Positions 1 to 5,499 of a stretch of 5,533 bases of DNA are shown here, piece by piece. Each line of letters begins with the position of its first letter. Positions within the stretch are counted from its first letter, which is position 1. The notes under the pieces were generated by a model. The model was not told where the DNA came from, searched no databases, and saw nothing but the letters and a program-made list of their open reading frames with translations. The DNA comes from Acidobacteriota bacterium (GTDB lineage: Bacteria > Acidobacteriota > Terriglobia > Bryobacterales > JACQDG01): NCBI GenBank assembly GCA_016201195.1, contig JACQDI010000229.1, positions 1-5,533 of the forward strand. The letters are read 5' to 3'. The position numbers were made by a program, and so were the translations under genes.

Positions 1-496
1 CGCCCGCCACGTGGGAGGGCACGCGCTCGCCCCACTCTCCGGCCAGCTTCAGCGCCTGGTTGCCGCTCATCGAAAACCCTACCAGGAACACCCGGCGATC
101 GGCGAATTGCTCTACGATCGAACGCAAATCGGCGGTTAAACCCGAATTGTACAGCGTCGGCGCGAGGTGCTCCGTGCCGCCGCAGTTGCGCACGTTCAGA
201 CGCGCGACGTCGAAGCCGGCCTCGAGAGCGGCACACGCCATCCAGCGGATGTAAGTCGAGTCCGCCGAGCCTTCCAGGCCGTGCGACAGCAACATCAGCG
301 GCGCGGCTGGATTGCGGAAGTGGCAATGCGCCAGCACCTGTACGCCCGGCTCAGTCGTAAAAAGTCGCGGCTCCCCCGGCTCGAGACGCACCGGCCAGTA
401 GCGCCCCATGATCGTGTTTAGGTGCGGGTTGGCAAAGAGCGGCGTGTACGGGTCAGACTGGAGTGAACGCAAAAGAGAAATGGCAACCGGGCGCAC
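1..496 (-). CDS. YheT-like alpha/beta hydrolase, N-terminal part (cut by left window edge)
   Basis: The minus strand is open from a TAG at 503-505 to the window edge, giving 165 codons from a GTG at 494-496. Seen in the translation: an N-terminal PLFANPHLNTI segment (residues 19-29), an oxyanion-type HGLEGSADS motif at 72-80, RLNVRNCGG at 99-107, YNSGLTADL at 116-124, and a nucleophile elbow GFSMSGN at 140-146 with Ser142 as the predicted nucleophile. This order matches the COG0429/YheT family of predicted cytoplasmic esterases, usually about 320-340 residues, so roughly half is missing, including the acid and histidine of the triad. The natural substrate of the family is poorly known. The start is uncertain. 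GTG 496 has an AGGG four bases upstream and keeps the conserved N-terminal segment, whereas ATG 407-409 would remove it. The gene follows the receptor gene on the same strand after 73 bp and could be read from the same transcript. In the elbow, the usual second Gly of GxSxG is Ser144. Confidence 0.88.
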   Translation of the reverse strand, partial: MRPVAISLLRSLQSDPYTPLFANPHLNTIMGRYWPVRLEPGEPRLFTTEPGVQVLAHCHFRNPAAPLMLLSHGLEGSADSTYIRWMACAALEAGFDVARLNVRNCGGTEHLAPTLYNSGLTADLRSIVEQFADRRVFLVGFSMSGNQALKLAGEWGERVPSHVAG

Positions 497-535
497 CGAG
501 CCCTAGCTTACCATCTCTGTCTTCCCCACCCGGGC

Positions 536-570
536 CCACGATCCACGTTCCACGATCCACGATCCGCAGT
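536..570. repeat. Tandem heptamer repeat (CCACGAT)
   Basis: Four consecutive 7-bp units read CCACGAT, CCACGTT, CCACGAT and CCACGAT (536-563), followed by a degenerate fifth unit CCGCAGT (564-570). The last base of the fifth unit is also the first plus-strand base of the receptor's stop codon complement (570-572). The array can equally be viewed as two 14-bp units with one mismatch. It occupies half of the 73-bp gap between two same-strand genes. I see no terminator hairpin with a T-tract in this gap. Its function is unknown; it may be a slippage-generated microsatellite or one copy of a dispersed genomic repeat. Confidence 0.8.
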
Positions 571-3500
571 TAAAACACGTATTTCAGCCCGAATTGCAGC
601 TCTCTCATGTTGGTGCGCGTCCCTCGGATCTTCCCGAAGTTGACGTTATTCACAGCGGTGCTGGGATTGCCCCAATTCGGGTGGTTCGGGAAGTTGAAGG
701 CTTCAAAGCGGAATTGCAACTCGTGGCCCTCGCGGATGGCGAAATTCTTCAACGTAGAAAAATCCCACGAGATCAGCCCGGGGCCGATGAGCGTGTTGCG
801 ACCGACGTTCCCAAAGGTGCCGAACGGTTGCAGCACGAAGGCATCGGTGTTGAAGAACCGTTCCGGATCCTGCTGGCCGCGCCCCAGGGCTACCTTCTGC
901 CCGGTAGCGTTGGGCCGGTCGTTGCCCGAGCCGGTGTTCGACTGGTCGCGCCCGGAGCCCACGATGATCGGAAAGCCGGTCTGCAAGGTGATGATGGAGC
1001 CGAGCTGCCAGCCTCCGGCAAGCACGTTGGCGACGCCGCCCCGGTTCAGCCACGCCTTGCCTTTGCCCAGGGGCAGCTCGTAGAGGATGGATGTCACCAT
1101 GCGCTGGCTCACGTGAAAAATCGACAGACCGCGCTCGCAACGGATGCAGTAGCTGTTCTGCGGAAACAGCGTGTCGCCGCCGTTGTTGCGGATCCCGCTG
1201 GCCGTGTCAATGGACTTGGAGAACGTGTAGCCGACCAGGTAGGTCAGCCCCTGGCTGAAGCGTCGCTGCAGCTTTAAGCTCAGCGAATCGTAGTGGGCTT
1301 TGCCACTGCCGTCCACCTCCTGGATGCGGCTGAACTCCGGATACGGCGCGCGATCGAGCACCGTACCCGTCGCTCCGGGCAGCGACTCGTTGTAGGCCCG
1401 CAGCGACTCCAACTTGCGGCTCACCGATCCTATGTAGCCGAACTCCACTGCCGTCTGGCGGTCCAGCTCGCGCTGCACGTTGAGCAGATACTGGATCGAG
1501 TAAGGTGTGCGCCGCTGGTGAATGTTCCCCAGCACGTACGGGTTGTTGATCTGGATGGTCGCGCCCAGGTTGCGGAACGGCTGATCCCACGTCAGGTCCG
1601 GAAAATCGGCGTTAGATTCGTCGCGCCGCCGCCCGGCGAAGTTCCGCCCCATGTCAAAGCGCGGGTTGCCGGTGTCCTGGGAATAAAACATTCCCGCCCC
1701 CGTGCGCACGGTCCACTTGTTGGTGGGACTCCACGCCATCCCGAAACGCGGAGCGAAATCGTTGTTGTCGCTGGCGATGAGCCGGTCGCCTAACCGGCCG
1801 TCGCGGGCCACCTTGATCGCCGGGTTGAAGCGCAGCAGCTTGCCCTCGTAAAAGTCTCCACTGCCGATGCGGATGAAGGTCGGATGCCGGCTCAGGTCCT
1901 GCACGTTGGGCGTGGCGTCCACGTAGGGCACATGGATGTTCACCAGGCTGCCCCCCTTGTCGAACCACGGCGGCGTATTCTCGTACCGCAAGCCGATGTT
2001 CAGGGTTAGGTTCGGCCGGATCTTCCAGGTGTCGTCGATGTAGTAATACTGGCTAGTGGCGCGGAACTGCGTCACCGCCAGCGCCACCGACGCCTCGCAG
2101 CGCCGGCACTGCCCGAGCACGTAGTCGGCGAAGGCCTGGCCCGTCCCTGCCACCGAGGCGGGATTTTGCGTGGCCTGACCCTCAAAGCCGAACGAGCCGC
2201 GAGCGAACTGGTTCCCCACCTGGTTGTAGCGGTCCCGGCGGATCTCCACGCCGAAGCGCAGCGAGTGCTTGCCGCGCGTCCAGGAGACGTTGTCCACCCA
2301 CTGGAAGGTATAGTTGCGGTTCTCGTAGGGGCCTTCGGAATCGTCGCCGAAGCCGCTGAAGCCGCTGATCCCGACGCTGGGGATTCCCCAGGCCACCGGC
2401 GCCGGCGATAGCAGGCCCGGGATCTTCAACTCGCCCACAACGTCCCTCACGAACGCTAGCTCGCGCCCCTGGCTGTTGAAAAACTTGTTGTAGCCGAAGC
2501 GAAACTCGTTCACCACCGCTGCCGACAACACTCGGTTGTTGTTGATCATCGCCTGTTTCACGTTGGTCAGCAGGTTGGTGCCGTTCAGCTTCAGCGCCGG
2601 CGTGACCTGCTGCTCGTCGCCCCAGCTATAGCGGCCGAACCAGTTCGAGGAGTTCGACTCCACAAAGTCCACGCGCTGGATGAACTGGTCTTTGTCGATG
2701 CGCCGGTTCTGCCCGATCTGGTAGTTCGACACCAGACTGCCCGTGCTCACGTTGGGGCCAGGATAGAATTCCATCAGCTTGATCGAAGTGGCGTGGATCC
2801 GGCTCCTCGGAATCACGTTGCCGGCAAACGGCTGCGCGGTGATCGAGCCGGGCTGCCCGGCTCGAGTGTTGGGATCGTAAAGGCGTGCGCTGATCTCGGC
2901 AAAGTTGCCGTCCCGCATCGCCGCCGACGGCACGCTGTAGGTGCCGCGAAGCTGTTTCCGGTCCCGGTACCCCTCGAAGTTGGACAGGAAGAACAGCCGG
3001 TTCTTGCCGTTGTAGAGCTTGGGAATCCACACCGGTCCGCCCAGCGTGAAGCCGTACTGGTTCCACTTGAAGGGGTCCTTGGGCGGACGGTTCACCGTGA
3101 ACGCGTAGTTCTTGGCGTCGATCTTGTCGTTGCGCAGGAACTCGAACAGGGCGCCGTGAAAGTCGTTCGTGCCGGCCTTGGTGGAAACGTTGATCTGGCT
3201 GGCGGCGCGGCCGAACTCGGCCGGATACACGCCGGTCTGCACCTTGAACTCCTGCAGCGCGTCGATCGACGGCAGGATGACGTAGGTGTTGAAGTTGACG
3301 TCGGTGTTCTCTACCCCGTCCAGGGTGAAGTGGTTGAACATGCTGCGTTGCCCGGCGATGGCGATGTTCTGCTCCGAGCGGCTCCCGCCCTGCCGCGATT
3401 GCGCTTGCCCGGGGCTGCCGAACCCGAAGCTCACATTGGGACTGAGCGACACCAGTTGCAGAAAGTTGCGGCCATTCAGCGGCAGCTCCACGATGCGCTT

Positions 3501-3905
3501 GTTCTCAATCACCGTGCCCACGGTGGCGTTCTCGGTGGTCAGCAGCAGAGCCGCTCCCGACACCTCCACGACCTCGGCCACCGCGCCCACCTTCAACTCA
3601 AAGTCGATGCGGGCCACTTGCTGCACTTGCAACTCGATGCCGTTGCGGGCCGCCGTCTGAAACCCTTGTATCTCGGCCTTGACGTTATACACCCCAGGCA
3701 GCAACCCGGGAAAGGTGTAGTTGCCGGCAGTGTTGGTGTTCACCTGGCGGGTGAAGTTGGTTTGCGGATTGGTGACGGTGACCGAGGCGCCGGAAACCAC
3801 TGCGCCACTGGGGTCAGTCACCACGCCGGTAATCTCGCCTTGCGTCTGCGCCCAAACCGGGACGAACATTACTGTCCCCACGAAGATCGCCAGTAGAAAA
3901 CGCAT
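570..3905 (-). CDS. Oar-like TonB-dependent receptor with N-terminal carboxypeptidase-regulatory-like domain
   Basis: Complete 1111-residue outer-membrane protein. Residues 1-19 form a signal peptide (MRFLLAIFVG core, predicted cleavage VWA|Q). Residues about 23-115 are a carboxypeptidase-regulatory-like beta-sandwich (GVVTDPSGAVVSGASVTVTN and GLLPGVYNVKA). A plug-like region spans about 130-245 with ELPLNGRNF ending near 148, followed by the YPAEFGRAASQINVSTKAGT junction. The rest is beta-barrel, with AFNFPNHPNWGNP near the end and a terminal ...GLKYVF; a final Phe is the usual outer-membrane assembly signal. This architecture is typical of the expanded acidobacterial receptor paralogues. 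Such receptors are thought to move ligands using TonB/ExbBD energy, but the ligand cannot be inferred. An in-frame ATG at 3957-3959 would add 18 residues ahead of the signal peptide. I prefer ATG 3905 because it has a GAGGAGGG site six bases upstream and because the best promoter places transcription start inside that extension. The only four cysteines form two CxxC motifs (600/603 and 920/923). No frameshift is visible. Confidence 0.95.
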   Translation of the reverse strand: MRFLLAIFVGTVMFVPVWAQTQGEITGVVTDPSGAVVSGASVTVTNPQTNFTRQVNTNTAGNYTFPGLLPGVYNVKAEIQGFQTAARNGIELQVQQVARIDFELKVGAVAEVVEVSGAALLLTTENATVGTVIENKRIVELPLNGRNFLQLVSLSPNVSFGFGSPGQAQSRQGGSRSEQNIAIAGQRSMFNHFTLDGVENTDVNFNTYVILPSIDALQEFKVQTGVYPAEFGRAASQINVSTKAGTNDFHGALFEFLRNDKIDAKNYAFTVNRPPKDPFKWNQYGFTLGGPVWIPKLYNGKNRLFFLSNFEGYRDRKQLRGTYSVPSAAMRDGNFAEISARLYDPNTRAGQPGSITAQPFAGNVIPRSRIHATSIKLMEFYPGPNVSTGSLVSNYQIGQNRRIDKDQFIQRVDFVESNSSNWFGRYSWGDEQQVTPALKLNGTNLLTNVKQAMINNNRVLSAAVVNEFRFGYNKFFNSQGRELAFVRDVVGELKIPGLLSPAPVAWGIPSVGISGFSGFGDDSEGPYENRNYTFQWVDNVSWTRGKHSLRFGVEIRRDRYNQVGNQFARGSFGFEGQATQNPASVAGTGQAFADYVLGQCRRCEASVALAVTQFRATSQYYYIDDTWKIRPNLTLNIGLRYENTPPWFDKGGSLVNIHVPYVDATPNVQDLSRHPTFIRIGSGDFYEGKLLRFNPAIKVARDGRLGDRLIASDNNDFAPRFGMAWSPTNKWTVRTGAGMFYSQDTGNPRFDMGRNFAGRRRDESNADFPDLTWDQPFRNLGATIQINNPYVLGNIHQRRTPYSIQYLLNVQRELDRQTAVEFGYIGSVSRKLESLRAYNESLPGATGTVLDRAPYPEFSRIQEVDGSGKAHYDSLSLKLQRRFSQGLTYLVGYTFSKSIDTASGIRNNGGDTLFPQNSYCIRCERGLSIFHVSQRMVTSILYELPLGKGKAWLNRGGVANVLAGGWQLGSIITLQTGFPIIVGSGRDQSNTGSGNDRPNATGQKVALGRGQQDPERFFNTDAFVLQPFGTFGNVGRNTLIGPGLISWDFSTLKNFAIREGHELQFRFEAFNFPNHPNWGNPSTAVNNVNFGKIRGTRTNMRELQFGLKYVF

Positions 3906-3911
3906 AGAAAA

Positions 3912-3919
3912 CCCTCCTC
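3912..3919 (-). promoter_or_regulatory. Ribosome binding site of the receptor gene
   Basis: On the minus strand GAGGAGGG is followed by TTTTCT and then ATG at 3905. This is a near-perfect Shine-Dalgarno match at six-base spacing, and it decides the start in favour of 3905 over the upstream in-frame ATG at 3959. Confidence 0.85.
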
Positions 3920-3938
3920 GCATCCACTCAGCCCAAAA

Positions 3939-3949
3939 CCCCTTAGGGG
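3939..3949 (-). other. Small GC hairpin in the receptor 5' leader
   Basis: Within the predicted leader of the receptor mRNA the minus strand reads CCCC-TAA-GGGG followed by TTTT, a four-base-pair stem (five with a one-base loop) ahead of four Ts. It is too short to be a convincing terminator. It may be chance, a leader stabiliser or a weak pause site about 20 bases before the ribosome binding site. Confidence 0.25.
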
Positions 3950-3958
3950 GATGAGACA

Positions 3959-3987
3959 ATTCTCGGATTCAGAGGGGTTGTTGTCAA
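3959..3987 (-). promoter_or_regulatory. Candidate sigma-70-type promoter of the receptor gene
   Basis: The minus strand carries a perfect -35 hexamer TTGACA (plus-strand 3982-3987), a 17-base spacer and GAGAAT (3959-3964), which matches four of six positions of the -10 consensus. Transcription would start near 3952, giving a leader of about 47 bases with the strong ribosome binding site. The -10 element overlaps the imperfect palindrome GAGA-CAAT-TCTC (3953-3964). Identification is by consensus only. Confidence 0.6.
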
Positions 3988-3991
3988 GAGG

Positions 3992-4027
3992 GACATGCAA
4001 GCAGATTCCAAACAGACATGCAAACAG
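3992..4027. repeat. Pair of 13-bp direct repeats in the divergent promoter region
   Basis: GACATGCAAGCAG (3992-4004) and GACATGCAAACAG (4015-4027) differ at one base and start 23 bp apart, about two helical turns. Their centres lie near -46 and -69 relative to the predicted receptor start, just upstream of its -35 box, and near -73 and -50 relative to the predicted start of the rightward gene. That placement would suit an activator bound at two same-face sites, possibly serving both genes. No known regulator is recognised from the motif. Confidence 0.5.
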
Positions 4028-4034
4028 CGTGCCC

Positions 4035-4063
4035 TCGACCCGAACGGGCAGGTTTGCGAGAAT
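4035..4063 (+). promoter_or_regulatory. Candidate promoter of the deacetylase-like gene, implying a leaderless mRNA
   Basis: TCGACC (4035-4040, four of six to TTGACA), a 17-base spacer and GAGAAT (4058-4063) lie just before the gene. The -10 hexamer is identical to the one proposed for the divergent receptor gene. Transcription would start at about 4070-4071, on or next to the ATG at 4071. The only purine-rich stretch, AAGGG at 4065-4069, ends one base from the ATG, too close for normal Shine-Dalgarno use, which fits leaderless initiation. The elements are weak, so this is tentative. Confidence 0.35.
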
Positions 4064-4070
4064 CAAGGGC

Positions 4071-5459
4071 ATGCCCCGAATCTTCCTGCTGCTGTTGCTG
4101 TGCGGCGCGGCTTTGCGGGCTGCTCCGGCGCCGGTCTATGTCGTGCTGTGGTTCGACACGGAGGACTACATCGAGCCGGCCTCTGACGACGCCGTGCTGC
4201 GCCTGGCCCGCGACCTGGACGCCCTGGGCGCCCGCGCCACCTTCAAAGTCGTCGGTGAGATGGCCCGGACCCTTGAAGCCCGCGGCCGCCAGGACGTGGT
4301 CCGCGCCCTCTCCCTCCACGACATCGGGTACCACTCGAACTTCCACAGCATTCCGCCCGCCCCGGCCGCCTATCTGCGCGAGCTGGGGTACCTGGAGGGC
4401 GCCGCCGAGTTTGAGCGGCGCGAGAGCCCCGGGCTCGCCGACCTGCGCCGCCTCTTCGGCGTCACCCCCAGTTGCTATGGCCAACCCGGCAGCTCCTGGG
4501 GGCCCCAGAGCAACCTCGCGTTGCGCCGCATGGGCGTCCCGGTCTACCTGGATGAAGGCTCGCAGGTTGGGGTGGACGAGCAGCCGTTCTGGTACGGCGG
4601 TCTGCTCTACGTTTTTAACATGGGCCGCTTCCTGATTCGCCCCCATCTCGACGATGACGCCAGGCTCGAGGGAACCCTGCGGCAGTTCGACCAGGCGGCC
4701 GCGGAGCTGGGCCGGCGTGGCGGCGGGGTGATCAGTACCTACTACCACCCCAACGAGTTCGTGACCACCGAGTTTTGGGACGTCAACTTCGCCAAGGGGG
4801 CGAACCCGGAGCGCAGCCAGTGGCGGCGCCCGCGCCGGCGCACCCCGGAAGATTCGGAGCGCACCTACCGCATCCTCCGGCGCTACGTGGAGCACGCCCA
4901 GAAAACGCCCGGGGTGCGTTTCGTCACCGCGCGCGACCTCCTCCAGCTCTACGACAGCCCGATCGCTCCGCCGGTCGACCGCCGCCGGGCCGCCGAGCAC
5001 CTGGCCGCTCGCCAAACCTTCCTGGTCACCGAACGCGGGGCGCTCTCGGCCGCCGACCTGCTGCTCGTCCTGCTCGGCCTGGAGCCGCAGTTCGTGGACG
5101 GCCCCACGGCCCGGCGCCAAAGCACCTATCGCAGCAACGCCGTACCCCGGCCTGTCTGGGACCGGGCCAAGGCCGACACGGTGGCTTTCATCCGCCGCCA
5201 TCACCGCCTTCCGGCCGCGGTCTGGGTCGGCTCCGAGAACCTCTCGCTCGCCGACTTCGCCGCCACCCTGGCCGGTGAGGATCCTTCCGCCTCCTCGGTC
5301 CCGGTTCGGCGCGGCAACCTGGAACTGGAGAAATACTTCTCCACCGACCCGGCCGGCTCCTTCAACTGGCTCATTCACCCGGAGGGCTTCCAGGCCCCGG
5401 AGTTGCTCGAGCTAGGCCGCCTGCAAGGCTGGACCCTCAAACCGGCCCGGCTCCGGTAA
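4071..5459 (+). CDS. Secreted polysaccharide-deacetylase-like protein (NodB/CE4-related) with C-terminal repeat region
   Basis: The 462-residue protein begins with a signal peptide (MPRIFLLLLLCGAALRA, cleavage near residue 17-19), so it probably acts in the periplasm or outside. Residues about 21-295 resemble a NodB-type deacetylase fold. WFDTEDY (27-33) stands where the TFDD motif is expected, GYHSNFH (86-92) gives the metal-binding HSxxH with His88 and His92, QPGSSWGP (138-145) is in the region of the RxPY motif, and YYHPNEF (224-230) supplies a late histidine. CE4 enzymes remove acetyl groups from amino sugars or xylan; the substrate here is unknown. Residues about 305-405 contain two similar segments (ALSAADLLLVLLG and NLSLADFAATLAG), the second preceded by RLPAAVWV. 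The C-terminus ends in an HPEGFQAPELLELGRLQ segment. ATG 4071 was chosen because the open frame from 3951 would put 40 uncharacteristic residues before the signal peptide. The Cys in the signal peptide lacks a lipobox. The gene is divergent from the receptor and precedes a probable glycosyltransferase. Confidence 0.85.
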   Translation: MPRIFLLLLLCGAALRAAPAPVYVVLWFDTEDYIEPASDDAVLRLARDLDALGARATFKVVGEMARTLEARGRQDVVRALSLHDIGYHSNFHSIPPAPAAYLRELGYLEGAAEFERRESPGLADLRRLFGVTPSCYGQPGSSWGPQSNLALRRMGVPVYLDEGSQVGVDEQPFWYGGLLYVFNMGRFLIRPHLDDDARLEGTLRQFDQAAAELGRRGGGVISTYYHPNEFVTTEFWDVNFAKGANPERSQWRRPRRRTPEDSERTYRILRRYVEHAQKTPGVRFVTARDLLQLYDSPIAPPVDRRRAAEHLAARQTFLVTERGALSAADLLLVLLGLEPQFVDGPTARRQSTYRSNAVPRPVWDRAKADTVAFIRRHHRLPAAVWVGSENLSLADFAATLAGEDPSASSVPVRRGNLELEKYFSTDPAGSFNWLIHPEGFQAPELLELGRLQGWTLKPARLR

Positions 5460-5461
5460 GA

Positions 5462-5491
5462 TGTAGGGCGGCTCCTCCGAGCCGCCCTACA
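5462..5491 (+). terminator. Perfect 13-bp-stem hairpin after the deacetylase-like gene
   Basis: TGTAGGGCGGCTC (5462-5474), a CTCC loop and GAGCCGCCCTACA (5479-5491) form an uninterrupted inverted repeat starting two bases after the TAA at 5457-5459. A T-tract is absent on both strands, so this is not a textbook intrinsic terminator. It may attenuate read-through into the next gene, protect the 3' end of the mRNA, or be a member of a dispersed palindromic repeat family. Confidence 0.5.
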
Positions 5492-5499
5492 ACCAAAGC

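Noticed and set aside
60..421. Two overlapping small plus-strand open frames at the left edge
   Set aside because: They are shadows of the YheT-like hydrolase on the minus strand, whose motifs are unmistakable.
536..570. CRISPR-like array
   Set aside because: The units are seven bases long and directly adjacent with no spacers, so this is a simple tandem repeat.
2793..3896. A 367-codon open frame on the plus strand opposite the receptor gene
   Set aside because: It is rich in H, L, V, R and G without a domain or ribosome site, and lies wholly inside the strongly supported receptor gene.
3951..4070. N-terminal extension of the deacetylase-like frame up to ATG 3951
   Set aside because: The extra 40 residues precede a clean signal peptide, lie across the proposed receptor promoter and have no ribosome site.
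4101..4103. Cysteine at residue 11 of the deacetylase-like protein as a lipoprotein anchor
   Set aside because: It is preceded by L-L-L rather than a small residue at -1, and a better signal peptidase I site (ALRA-APA) follows.
3984..5378. A 464-codon open frame on the minus strand opposite the deacetylase-like gene
   Set aside because: It is antisense to a gene with a signal peptide and recognisable motifs. Its composition is low-complexity (rich in G, A, E, V), as expected from GC-rich third positions read backwards, and it shows no recognisable domain.
5461..5466. ATG TAG start-stop element just after the deacetylase stop codon
   Set aside because: It is two codons formed by the left arm of the hairpin, with no ribosome site; most likely chance.
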